Source: Neocallimastix lanati (nom. inval.) (taxonomy: Eukaryota; Neocallimastigomycota; Neocallimastigomycetes; Neocallimastigales; Neocallimastigaceae). Taken from it: a stretch of 37,500 nt of DNA. A model generated the notes under the pieces. It saw nothing but the letters and a program-made list of their open reading frames with translations. It searched no databases and was not told the DNA's origin. The stretch is taken from NCBI GenBank assembly GCA_016946835.1, contig JACVTC010000204.1:42501-80000 (forward strand), read 5' to 3'. A program made the translations under genes and the position numbers. Below are positions 16,219-29,179 of this stretch, piece after piece (position 1 is the first letter of the stretch; each line of letters starts with the position of its first letter).

Positions 16219-16606
16219 ATGGATAATGAATTATCGAATATATTAGAAAACACACCACCAAAACAAAAGTAATAAAAATTTAATAAAAGAATAAAAATAT
16301 ATAATATAAATAATATAAAACCTAAATTATTATTTATTAACTATATAATTGAAATATTATACTTTTTCAACCATATAAATACATCAATATAATGTGACAG
16401 TGGCATTAATATTTCTCAAATAAGTAAAGGTATAATACATTATTATATAATAAATTTATTATTAATTATTCTCGTTATAAAAATTTTCAATTATGCTATA
16501 TATATATCATTATTATTACTATTATTATAAATCATTATTACTATTATAAATTATTATTATTATTATTAATTATTATTAATATCTATTATCATTATTACAA
16601 CTATTA

Positions 16607-16646
<40 letters not shown>

Positions 16647-16723
16647 ATTAATATCTATTATCATTATTACAACTATTATTTATTATTATTATTATTATTA
16701 TTATATTATTATTATTATTATTA

Positions 16724-16763
<40 letters not shown>

Positions 16764-18407
16764 CTTTAAAAATTATTTCAATAAAAATAATATAATATTA
16801 ATAAATCTATAATTATATAAATAATTAATATGATGGAACAAAAGATACACTTAAAAATATTATAAATGATAATAGTAGTGAAGATATGTCATTATATGAA
16901 GTTGATGATGTTTCAGTAAAAAGGAGTAATACATTAAATAAATTTTTATTAAAATCTAGAGAAAAGGAAGACAATGAGGAAAGATTAAAAGATAAAGAAG
17001 ATAAAAAGAAATTAAGAGAAGAAGCTAAGGAGGAAGAAAAAAAGAAAAGAGAAGAAGATAAGAAAAAAAAAGATGAAGAAAAGAAAAAGAAGGAAGAAGA
17101 AAAAAAAATAAAAGAAGAAGAGAAAAAAAAAGAAAAGGAAGAAAAAAAGAAAGAAAAGGAGGAAAAGAGATTAAAAGAGAAAGGAATTAAAGATGCTGAC
17201 GAAACTATAACAGGTTCTAATGGATTTTTTCATAAATTTTTACATAAGAATACAGTAATAAATAGAATTTGTAGTGTTGATAATCTATGTAAAAGTAGTA
17301 GCAATAGTCCAACAGATTCTAGAGAGAATTTGAAAAGAAAAATATCTAGATCCCAACCTTTACTTTTTGATACTAAAAAGAAAAAAAACGAATCTCCCAT
17401 TGGATCCACTGAATATTTTTCTAATGTTAGTTCTCTTATTAATTTATTAGAAAACAATAAATTTGGAAGTAACAATAATGATGTCACTAAATCTAATGAT
17501 TCAATTTCAGAATCTCACAATGAGCATATACATAAAAATCGAGTTAAAAATAATGTCAAACGATTAAATCAGGATAAATTTAATTTTAATATCAAAATCA
17601 GTAATTATGATAGCACTTTTTCACCACTTGAAAGTAATACTGAACAAGTTAAAAGTTCTACTTCTCCAAAAAAAGGACAAAAAGATATCAATAATGAATC
17701 AATTACAACAATTAAAGATCAAAGTTCAAGTTCGAATAATGGCTTATTAATATCGAAAAAAGTTGCAGCACCACCAAAAAGAAGACCACCTACTAAAAAA
17801 AAATTAATACAAAATGCTGAAACAGCATTTACACAACGTACAGGTAATGATCCAAATAAAATAGTTAACAGTGCAGAAACGAGTTTTAACAACTTAAAAG
17901 ATATAACATCAAATAAACCACCTTCATCATCACCTTCATTAGTGAATAATAATAATTTATTAGAAAATAATAATAAAGAAGTTAAGGAAAATTGTGGAAA
18001 TCAAAGTGAATCAGATGATGATTGCAAAAACTTTTTTGATGATAGTCCAAGTTCTAGTAATGCAGTTGCTCTTAAGAAAAGAATGACTCAAAGATTATTA
18101 AGTAAACAAAAATTTTCAGACAAATTATATCCTGGTGGTGAAAATTGTGACAGCGATATAGGTAATAATAACAATTTTTTTATAAGTTAGTTGCTTTAAT
18201 GATATATTAATATTATATAGATTATATATTTTTAATTCTCATTATTATTTTTATTATTAGCATTATTGTTATTATTATTAAAGATACAAAATTTCTATTT
18301 TTGTTATTGTTATTGTTATTGTTATTGTTATTGTTATTGTTATTGTTATTGTTATTGTTATTGTTATTGTTATTGTTATTGTTATTGTTATTGTTATTGT
18401 TATTGTT

Positions 18408-18449
<42 letters not shown>

Positions 18450-20120
18450 ATTATAAACATAATTATAAAATAATATTTATATAAATAAATTTTCTTTAAA
18501 TTGTCTATATCAAAGAAAAATATATTAGATTTAATAACATAAATATGATTTTAATTTTTTAATCTATTATTTTACTGTTCTTACTGTAAATTTTTAAATT
18601 ATAAATTATAGTTGAAATTAAAAGTATCGGTAATACTTCTGAATATGATTCTCATGGAATCTGTAAATACGCTTTTATAATTTATAATTATAAAAAAAAT
18701 AATAATAATTATATATATAATAGTTTAATAACTTTTTTTTATCTTTTCTTTTTTTACTTATTTAATATTAATTTTAATATATTATATAATTAGTCTCTGA
18801 AAAAGAAGATAATGTATTAGTTTTTAGTCCTTCAAGAGAAAATATTATTACGAAAAAGAATGCTACCTTCAATGGTCCAGTTCCACCATTCAGAAAAGAG
18901 AGATCTACAAATTTGAATTTGAATGGAGGATGTAAAGCACCAAAGTCACCTTCCTCAGGAAATATTTCTATATCTACTTCAAATATAACTTCAAATATAC
19001 CAACTAAAAAAACAGGTATAGATGAAAATCAATCAAAATTATTAATTTCACCCAGAGTTAATGCTAAATTAAAAAGAAGACCTCCATCGCATATTGGCAT
19101 AGCCAAAAATACTAAAGAAACAATATTTACTCTTAAAGAGGATGACGAAAAAGATTTTTTATGTCCATCCAAACAAGAAAGTTATATGTCAAATATTAAA
19201 ATATCGGAGGTTAAAATAGCAAAAAAGATTGATCAAAAGCAAATTAATGTATTAAAATTACCAAGTAAGGGTCCAACTATGATTAATAGTGGTAATATTG
19301 AAGATAACTCAGATACTAAAAATAAATTGCTATTAAATCCAGATATAAAGAAAATAAAAAATTCAGATTCAAATAATTCTTTACAAAATAGCAATGATGA
19401 TGATAATGAAATGAAAGAAGGTAAAAAGAGTGCATATAATAGTAATAGATCATCTTTAATACATCCAAATTTCATTAATGAATTAGATGGTCAGTTAAAC
19501 AAACGGGCAAGTTTACGAGCAAATACAAATATTAATATAGAAGAAAAAATGCAGAAATTTTCAAAAATGAAACAAGAAAAACAAAATGATGACAATAATA
19601 AAGATATATATAATATTAAACTAAAATCAAAAGGATTAAGCTGTGAAAATAATAATAAATTACCAAAAGAAAATTCAGGATCTAATTCTGAATTAGCCAA
19701 TAATGCTTTTTTCAAAAGAAGAGCAAATATTATTAATTCTAAAAATGAAAATAATAATGAGACTGAAAATTCAATTAATAAACATAATGAAAATGAAAAG
19801 AAAAGTAACAATGAATTTGATTTTTCTGTTATTAAATTAAAAAATGTTAAGAAAGTTGATGTCAATCAAATGAAAAGAAAAGAAAATAATGAAACTAAAG
19901 AAGATTATGCTATTGAAACGCCAACTTTAGTTAAACCTTCCAACATTCATAGCAATCATTTAAATAAACTGGGTGATAATAATCCAGGTAAATAAATTAT
20001 AGTAAATTAAAATTATTATAATATATATTTAATAATATATATTTTAATATTTGATATAAAATTTTAGGTATTCCATCACTAAAATCGTCTCCAAAAACAC
20101 CAAATAAATTTTTACCCTAA
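16219..20120 (+). CDS. Unrecognised 897-aa disordered, highly charged protein with a duplicated KRRPP motif
   Basis: Six exons join in phase: 16219-16268, 16401-16429, 16845-18161, 18612-18662, 18794-19987 and 20068-20120. The start is the ATG at 16219 (MDNELSNILENTPPKQ). I see no enzymatic domain, signal peptide or membrane segment. Residues about 65-140 are an almost uninterrupted Lys/Glu helix or coiled coil. The rest is rich in Asn, Ser and Lys. A 16-residue motif occurs twice, LLISKKVAAPPKRRPP (327-342) and LLISPRVNAKLKRRPP (565-580). A class II SH3-ligand consensus, PVPPFR, is at 511-516. The gene is head-to-head with the BZZ1-like double-SH3 gene, which suggests, without proving it, a partner or scaffold in cortical actin or endocytosis. 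The gene is well supported by frame continuity; the function is unknown. Confidence 0.85.
16540..16763. repeat. (TAT)n-rich intronic repeat with a duplicated approximately 65-bp block
   Basis: In intron 2 of the 897-aa gene, the block containing TATCTATTATCATTATTACA occurs twice, at about 16580 and 16645. TAT/ATT microsatellite follows, reaching 16763. Confidence 0.8.
18301..18449. repeat. Compound (TTATTG)n-(TTG)n microsatellite in an intron
   Basis: About 18 perfect TTATTG hexamers (18301-18411) pass directly into about 13 TTG trimers. They lie in the intron between 18161 and 18612 of the 897-aa gene. The long apparent Tyr-Cys and Thr/Ile reading frames here are artefacts of the repeat. 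Confidence 0.95.
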
Positions 20121-21052
20121 AATAAATAATAAAAACAATATATAATAAATAATTTAAATATATATACCATAATAATATTACAATAAATTATAAATATTTA
20201 AAAAAAATATATATATATATAATAAAAAAGAAAAAATTAATAATAAAAATTTTATTGATAATATAATTACTTAAAGTAATACAAAAAAAATAAATGAAAT
20301 AAATACATTATTTTATATTTTTTAAAATAATAATAAAAAATAAAAGATGTCTGTGTAAAAATTAATTATTAATTTGTATTTTATTCTATTTTCATTTTTT
20401 AATGATATTATTATTTTTCTTTATAATATTATAATTTCTGTTTAAATATGAAAAAATAATAACAAAATTTATGATATTGGGTACTTAATTATTTAATGAT
20501 TATTTTAAAATTATATATTAATTTTTTATTATTTTAAAATATTCATTAAATAATATATATTAAATCATAAATAAATCATAAATAATTAATAATAAATACA
20601 TAAATAATAAATAATAGATAATAATAAATAATAAATAATAAATAGCAAAATAATTAATTACAAAAAAAATAATAATAAAAAGTATATAAAAAAATTAATA
20701 TATTGTTATATACCGTCATATAAAAAAATTTAATACGTAGTTATACCTTTGTATAAAAAAATATATATATATAGTACATACATAAAAAAATTATAGTTAT
20801 CTAATAGAATCTATATTTAATCAATAAAGTAAAAATTTTCAATAAATAATCAAAAATAAATTATATTTAAATTATTTTAAAAAAAATTTATTATATATAG
20901 ATATATTTCTTTTTATCTACAATTATTATAATACTTTAAATCTTACGCATTTATTTTTGATATATAAAATAATTAAATATACGAATAGTTATCATAATGA
21001 TAATATTAATTATTTATTGACTACTTCATAATATTTTTATATCTATCTATAT

Positions 21053-21211
<159 letters not shown>

Positions 21212-22411
21212 AATTAATTAATTAACATCAAAAAAGTATTTTAAGATTATTACAATAAAATGTTGTCTTATCTCTTCTTTACAAAACCTTTTTTCGTTGT
21301 CATTTATCAATTTTTTTTTTTTTTTTTATATAATTTAAAAACTTTATACAATATTAATATATTATCAATATAGGCATATATATTATTTTTTTTATTGAAT
21401 ATAAATATGGAATTATTAAATTAAAATAAAAATAATTTAAATTTTAAAAAATAAATAAAAATAAATTAATTATTTTAACCTAAAACTTTAAATAATATTA
21501 AAAAGGGAAATTTTGATAATAATTTTAATAATTTAATAAACATTATTATTAGGAGTCAGGAATTTAGAGATTATCCATATTATATGATATATGATAAAGA
21601 GTTACTAATATTAAATTATTCTAAATTAATACATTGTGGCTTACGCATAGTTTTATTACAACATATTTTTCAAAATATTTGACATTATATTGTAATATTA
21701 ATATCATAAATATATTATAAATAATAATTAATAATTAATAATAAAAGATTAAATAAAAATATAAAATTATTTAAATAATTTAATAATTAATATCTATTTA
21801 AAGCAAACTTTAATTGTATAATTTTTTGATTGTAAATAGTTTATCATACTTAATACATAATGGACATTACAATAAATAATTATAACCCTTTATGTTTTAT
21901 TTAAATTAAAATTTTTACTTTATGAAACTGTTTTTCTTAATTCATATATTCATTTATAAAATATTTAAATAATAGAGAAAGAATACCATCCTTTTATTAT
22001 AAACTATTATATTTAATAATTAATTTTTTAACTTTAGAAAAGACATTATTTATCACCTAGCAAGTATTAGAGAATTTTCGATATAAATGATAAATATTAA
22101 TTACTAATAAAGTAATAATTATTATTAATCTTAATATACATGTTATTAATTATGGAAATTTTTATTTTTTTTATTACTTATTACTTAACATTATTTATTA
22201 TTGCTATTTAAAATTATTTTTTAATAAACTGAAAATAGTTAATAATATTATTTATTATTTATTTATTAATATTATAATTATTGTTATTATGAATTACTAT
22301 AATATAAAATATCATTTTACTTATAAAATATAAAAAATTAAGAAAAATAACTAATTAGTAATCCCATTATATATTAAATTTTATTAAAACTATTATATTT
22401 ATTTGAATCTA

Positions 22412-22727
22412 GTGCATTTCGCTATCGTATATTTTTGTATGTGGCTTGTTTTTTAATAATTAATAATTAAATAATAATTAAATAATAAATATTCTTTTTA
22501 TATATATATATAATTTATTAATATTCAATTATAAAAATAATTTGTTATAATTCTTTTTTTTAATAGAATATATTATTATTTCTTTTTAATTAGATATTTA
22601 ATAATATTTAATTGAAAAAATAAATTATTTCTTATAAAATAATAAATATTTATTTATGATTGTATAGAATATCTTAAAAATGTATGGCTTTATTTTTAAA
22701 TTTTATACGCCACATTACGAAATGCAC
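22412..22727. repeat. Possible small inverted-repeat (MITE-like) element
   Basis: The left end reads GTGCATTTCG (22412-22421), then ATGTGGC (22439-22445). The right end is the inverse, GCCACAT (22709-22715), then CGAAATGCAC (22718-22727). The arms differ by about 15 bp in the spacing between blocks. The 260 bp between them is A/T-rich and non-coding. No clear target-site duplication was found, so this is a suggestion only. Confidence 0.35.
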
Positions 22728-23313
22728 AATTCCCATTTTTTTGACATAAAATTACATAGTTATATATATAATTTTTATTAAATTCTATATAAATTAATAA
22801 TATATAATATTTTTTAATAGATAGGAAAACTTTAATTTTTATTTATTTTTTAAATTTAAAATTAAATTAAATTGATTAAATTTAATATAAAATATATTTT
22901 AATATATGAATCTATTACAACTGTATATATTGCATTATATATTAACTTTAAGCATCATTGGGTAAGTAAAAAAAGTCCGCATAAAAATTACAGAAAATAA
23001 ATAAAAGTAGAAATATAACCATTTATCATTAAATTTAGAGTGAAGTAAATTTCCTTTTATGGTACTATTATTTTTCTTTTAGGTTTAATTATTTTAATTT
23101 ATTAAATTAAATTGATATATATTTTATTAATTTATTAATCAATATATAAATAGTATAAATCAATATATAATATTTATATATTTTATTATATTTAATTATA
23201 AAATTTTAAAACAAAAAAAATTTAAAATAAAAAAATTAAAATATATTCAAAAACAAAATCATTTCACATAAAATATTATTTACAATTTATTTAGAGTTAT
23301 TTTATGATAATAA

Positions 23314-23356
<43 letters not shown>

Positions 23357-24237
23357 TATATAAATTTTGATTTTTGGAAATTAAAAATATATTAATTTAA
23401 ATATTAATATAAAAGTGTGGATTATTTTTTTATGGTCTTTTTTATTGGTTATTTCCTATATTTATAATATGAAAGTAAAATGTTTAAACACTTTTTTTAC
23501 TAAAAAAAAAAAGATAAAAAAATATAAAAAATATAAAAAATATATAACTAATATAACCAAAAATTATTTCAATTTTATAAATATTTATAGAACTCGACAA
23601 TAAAAGTAATACACAATAATAACTAATAAAATTAAGGAAAATATATAAATAAATTAAAAACAATTCATTATTTTTATAATAATTTGAATAAATAATATTA
23701 AAAATATTTTATTTTCCTTTTCAGTTTTTTATAATTATATAATTAATATTGAATAATTGTTTTAAACTTTGTCATACTTTAATATAATGAAGCCATTTAT
23801 GAAAAATAAAATTTGAATTTATCTATTATTTTATATATTTTCAAAGATTATATAATATATGAAGGAGTAAAGTTTGTTTTAATAATATTATCCTAATTTC
23901 TTAATAAAAGATTTAACTTTTATCATAAAATGTGTTAGGGTCTTGGTTCTATATAACTTTTTTTTTAAGAAAAAATTATTTCCATATACTTTTATTTATT
24001 TTATTATTTTGTATATTAATATTATATAATAAAAAATATCTTTATTCATTGCTTGTTTATAATATTTTATTAATATATGAATTTTATAATATTAATATTT
24101 ATATCAATTATTAATATAATTACTATTCTATAATTATTTCTCAAAATAATAATAAAAATAAATAATTATATTATTTTACATATATATTAAAAAGAAAAGT
24201 GAGTTTAATAAAAAAAATATCAATATAATGAAATTAT

Positions 24238-24718
24238 AGAATATGTTAGATACTTTCAAAAAAAAAAAAATAATAAAAAATACTTTTTAAATTATTGATT
24301 ATTTATACTATATATATTATAGAATATATTAGATACTTTTAAAAAAAAATACTTTTTAAATTATTGATTATTTATACTATATATATTATAGAATATATTA
24401 GATACTTTTAAAAAAAAATACTTTTTAAATTATTGATTATTTATACTATATATATTATAGAATATATTAGATACTTTTAAAAAAAAATACTTTTTAAATT
24501 ATTGATTATTTATACTATATTATAGAATATATTAGATACTTTTAAAAAAAAATACTTTTTAAATTATTGATTATTTATACTATATATATTATAGAATATA
24601 TTAGATACTTTTAAAAAAATTACTTTTTAAATTATTGATTATTTATACTATATATATTATAGAATATATTAGATACTTTTAAAAAAAAATACTTTTTAAA
24701 TTATTGATTATTTATTTA
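24238..24718. repeat. Tandem array: about 7 copies of a 69-bp unit
   Basis: Unit starts (AGAATATATTAGATAC) fall at about 24238 (diverged and longer), 24321, 24390, 24459, 24524, 24593 and 24661. Spacing is 69 bp, except for one 65-bp unit missing a TATA and one 68-bp unit missing an A. Each unit holds GAATATATTAGATACTTTTA, an A run, then TTTTTAAATTATTGATTATT. Copies 2-7 are almost identical, which implies recent expansion or homogenisation. Confidence 0.95.
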
Positions 24719-24848
24719 ATAATATTTTTACATAAAAAAATTTTTTACTTCAATGATGTTTATATTATTATTATATAAATTTTTTAAAATTTTGTCCAAT
24801 TTATCACTATTTATAATGTTTAACTTTAAAAAACTTTAAAATAAATAA

Positions 24849-24975
24849 AATAAATAATAGAAGATTAACACAATTAGAGTATGGATTGAATAATAAAATA
24901 AAATAAAATAAAATAAATAGTAGAATTATAATACAATTAAAGTACAGATTGAAAAAAATAAAATAAAATAAAAGC
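24849..24975. repeat. Two imperfect copies of an approximately 60-bp unit
   Basis: The blocks ATTAGAGTATGGATTGAA (first) and ATTAAAGTACAGATTGAA (second) lie 60 bp apart, each followed by TAAAA repeats. Confidence 0.7.
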
Positions 24976-26267
24976 ATAGTATAAAATAAAAAACAGAAAA
25001 AAAATTAATAAACAATTTACTAAATCTCTTGTTTCATTGGTGAAAAAAAAAATTAAAGTTTTAAATATATAAAAAAAACTTTAAATTCTGTCAATGGATT
25101 TAAAAAAGGTAATATTTATTTTTTTTTATATAAATAAATATAGATCATTAATTATTATTTAAAATACCCTTTTATCAATAAATTTTTTTCTATCGATAAT
25201 TCTAAAATGTATATATAATTAATAGGGAAGATTTGTTAATATTTTAAATTTAACTGTAATATATTATAGATATATTAAATTTAAATATGAAAAAGTTATT
25301 TATTTATTTACTTAAAAAGTAATATTTAATATACATATAAAAATAGTGTGTATTTTTAAAAAATTATATTACACATATTAATGTATATTGATAACATATT
25401 AATAATATATCATATTGATTTATTTTATTAATTTTACTTTTTCGTTTTGATTATCAATTTTTCATAATAATAATTTAAAGATTTATTATAAATTATTATT
25501 TATTATTTATTATTAATATTATTAATTATTAATAATGTTATATATTAAAATTTATAATTAAAGTTTTATTGAATTAATGTATATTACAATATATTTTATT
25601 ATTATATTAAAATCTATTATTAATTTATATTAATTTATTATACAATAATCTTTAATAATATTTTTTGTAAAGGTTAATAAAATTTTCTTTATTTTTATTA
25701 ATATATATAATAACTTTTATATTTTTTTTTTCCTTTTCTTCATTTTTTATTTTTTATTTATTTATTAAAACAGATTTTTAAAAAGAAAAACATAATTCAA
25801 ATTTTGAAATAATATATTTAATATATTTTATTATAATAAATTATATATTAGGTTAAGGAAAAAAATTATAAAGGAAAAAAAATTTTGCGAATAAATAATT
25901 TTATTTGTAAATATATGTTATTTTTTTTTCTTTTTTTTTGGAGTTGTACTGTAAAATCTTTATAATTTAAAACTTAATTAAACAATATATTATATTGAAT
26001 TTTGATTTTTGAAATACTATTGTAATTTAAGCATTCAATTTAAAACAAGCTTTATATTTATATATTTATTTGTCCATTTTTTCAAGTATTAATACTATAA
26101 TATTTTATAAAATAATTTTCTTATTAATTCAAATTATAAAAAAAGGATTTTCAGAATAAATACAAATTAATAATATTAATTTGTATTTAAAAATAATAAT
26201 ATAATAATAAATAAATATTTTAATAATAAAGTACACAGTATAAAGAATTTAAATTAAAATTAATATA

Positions 26268-28269
26268 ATGTCAGTAGGAAATAACAATTCATTAAATGAA
26301 TCATTAATACCACAAAAAAGAATTATTATTGATACTGATTCTGGTATAGATGATATTATTTCAATAATTGTATCATTAAAGCATGATAAATCAAAGTTAG
26401 AAGCAATTACTGTTGTTGGTAAGAAAATCATAGATATAAATAATTCTAAGATAATAATTTAATATATATTGAAAATCCTAATGGAGTAAACAATAATTTC
26501 AAACAATAATTTTAAATATGATGTATCATTTATGTTAGTATATACAAATTTTTTTTTTATTGAATTACAATAAAAAATAACTATATATATATATATATAT
26601 TACATAGTTAAAAATATATAAATTTATTATTTAAAAGAAAAAATTGTTCAAACGTAAATGAATTATTATTTTTTCTATAGCAATATAATATTAATATATA
26701 ATTAATATATATAATACATAGTATAAGAGAAGTTATTAAATTGAATTTCCTTTTTTTTTTTTTTTATTTTATTCAAATCTTATTATATTTAAACTTTTTT
26801 TTTTAAAAAAAAGGAAAAAATATATATTTTTTTATTCCTATAATTCTTTTTTTCGTTTAATATAACATTATATACTTATATATTACTACCTCAATATCCA
26901 TATTGAAATAAAATTATAGTTTATACTATTTGTTTTAAATACAACTTAAATATTAAAATTAGAAACTAAAAATAATGTATTTTTGTTAATGTTGTTTAGT
27001 TATAATTTAATTAAACTATTATTTATTATATCTCCATTTAGGGTTTATCAAATATATTTATAAAAAAAAAAAAATTAACATATTAATTTTTTTATAATAT
27101 ATTATTTAGAGGGAAATGTTACATTAAAACAAGGATTATTAAATTTATGTTCTTTACTGGATGTTGCTTCTTTAAGAAATAGGAAAATTCCGATATATCC
27201 TGGGTGTGATAAACCAATTATTCAAAATTTCAATAAAGAAAAACCATATTCATCGTTATCTAGTTTCCATAATATGAATTCTTACTCATTACATGAACGT
27301 AATTTAATTACTAATCATATTAAGAAAGAGCACGCAGTTTTAGCTTTAATACGTATGGTAACTAATGAACCAAATGAGTTTACCATTGTATGCCTTGGTC
27401 CATTAACCAATATTGCATTAGCTATTCGTTTAGATCCTTTCTTTTTGTCAAAAGTAAAAAATATTGTTGTTATGGGTGGTTGTCTCTATGCTAAAGGTAA
27501 TTCAACACGTGTAGCAGAATATGCTTTTAATTTTGATCCAGAAGCTGCTCATATTGTTTTTACAGCTGCTAAGCAACACACAGTTGATTACCCAAATAGC
27601 ACTCAACCAAAAATTACTTTAGTTCCATGGGAAGTATCTGTTGAACAAAGTTTAGATTGGAAATTTTATGATTATTTAATTAATACTCCACCTGTTAATG
27701 AATTAACTCATTTAATGAAAGAAATAAGTACAATAAAAGAACTTTTATTCCGTAAATCTCATGAAAGTATAATTTCTCGCTCAGTTACAAATGCATTCCA
27801 AGATAATAAAAATAATAATAATTCTACCATAAGTTTTAATAATAAAGAAAATGCTAATAATAATAATAATAATAACGAAATAGTTGCATCTATTGAGGAT
27901 CCATTGTCAATAGAAGCTCCAGTATATACCTCTAATGCTGTCCTTCAATATCAAATTAATGCTACAAAATTTATTATGAGTGATTTATATACATTGGTTT
28001 GTGCATTAGAACCAGAATCGATTATAAAAGAATATCAAGATTTAGATGTTGATATTGAACTTTCTGGTAAATATGCAAGAGGATTAACTTGTATTGATTG
28101 GTTAGGTAGTGGTCAAAGAACCCTTAATGCAAGAATTATTCTAAAAGTTGATAAAAATGAAATTAAAAATATATTAATTCAATCATTTAAACAAAATACA
28201 ATACCAATCCTTCAAAAAGCACCGACAACATCTGAACCATTAATTGTTAAATTAAAATCAAAACTTTAG
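26268..28269 (+). CDS. Nucleoside hydrolase (inosine-uridine-preferring superfamily)
   Basis: This superfamily cleaves the N-glycosidic bond of ribonucleosides in purine/pyrimidine salvage. Two exons, 26268-26418 and 27110-28269, give 436 aa; the intron is 691 nt. The start MSVGNNN is followed by IIIDTDSGIDD (19-29), the Asp-rich Ca2+-binding signature (usually DTDPGxDD). Then come VVEGNVTLKQ, FTIVCLGPLTNIALA, VVMGGCLYAKGNSTRVAE, YAFNFDPEAAHIV and LVPWEVS. The C-terminal metal-binding Asp is in FIMSDLYTLVCALEPESI (Asp342), and KYARGLTCIDW follows. The His that precedes this Asp in protozoan IU-type enzymes is Ser341 here, so substrate preference cannot be inferred from that class. An Asn-rich low-complexity insert (about 283-307) lies on the surface-loop side before that motif. 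No signal peptide is seen, so it is probably cytosolic. Confidence 0.93.
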
Positions 28270-28437
28270 ATGAATATATAAAAATATATAAAAATACATA
28301 TTATTAATAGATGTAGGTTATATAATAATATAAAGATAATTAGAGATCTTTATAGTTATTATCTGAAGTAATATAGTTTTTTTATTACTTCATGGGAAAA
28401 AAAAATTTTTTTATGATTATAATTAATTCAAACAAAT

Positions 28438-28474
<37 letters not shown>

Positions 28475-28965
28475 TAATATAAATTCATTTTGTAATATAA
28501 CATGAAACTATCATGAAGTTATATATATATATATATAACTTTTTTATTATAACCAATAAACTTTTTATTAATTCTACAATTTATTTATTATATTTTTTTT
28601 AAAAGTTTTCGATTATTTCATAATTTTTATATATCTTTTTTTTTTTTTTTTAGTCATATATTGTCTAGTACTTTTAGTATGAGAATCTAATTTTGATTTT
28701 TATACAGTTGGTTTCATATAAATATTATTAAAAAAAAAAAAGAATTCCATAAAATTTGTATGTTATATAATTATATATATAATAGTAATAGTAATAAATT
28801 TTAAAATAATATTAAAACATTATATATATATATATATAAAAAAAAAAAAAAAAAGAAAGAAAAAAAAAATAACTACTTTTTAAAATATCTAAAAGTTAAT
28901 ATATATTTTTTATTTTAAAAGAAAAAATATATATTATAAATATAAATATATATATATAGTTTCTA

Positions 28966-29043
<78 letters not shown>

Positions 29044-29175
29044 GTAAAAGAAAAAATAAATGTAATTAAAATAAAAAAATTATAAATAGAAATTATAATT
29101 ATTAAATAAATAAATAAAAATAAAAATTGCAAAATAATAATATTATTTTATAGCTGTTTTTTTTTTTGGATTGGA
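28270..29175. other. 3' flank of the nucleoside hydrolase with very long poly(A) tracts
   Basis: No gene. It contains A-runs at about 28440-28471 (about 32 bp) and 28971-29041 (about 71 bp), plus short TA repeats. The plus-strand A-runs could be relics of retroposed tails or simple slippage products. The LINE fragments begin just to the right. Confidence 0.65.
28971..29041. repeat. 71-bp homopolymer poly(A)
   Basis: This is an uninterrupted A run on the plus strand, the longest homopolymer in the window. Its exact length is vulnerable to sequencing or assembly error. Confidence 0.9.
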
Positions 29176-29179
29176 TGAA

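Noticed and set aside
18266-18484. Tyr-Cys repeat frame and its antisense Thr-Ile frame
   Set aside because: Both are artefacts of the intronic (TTATTG)n-(TTG)n repeat.
19491-19865. Minus-strand frame inside the 897-aa gene
   Set aside because: It is a shadow of the plus-strand exon; it has no start context and is hydrophobic only because it is antisense to Lys/Asn codons.
23415-24114. Two 60-codon plus-strand frames (23415-23603 and 23932-24114)
   Set aside because: They start at non-ATG codons, have low-complexity A/T-driven composition and show no conserved motif.
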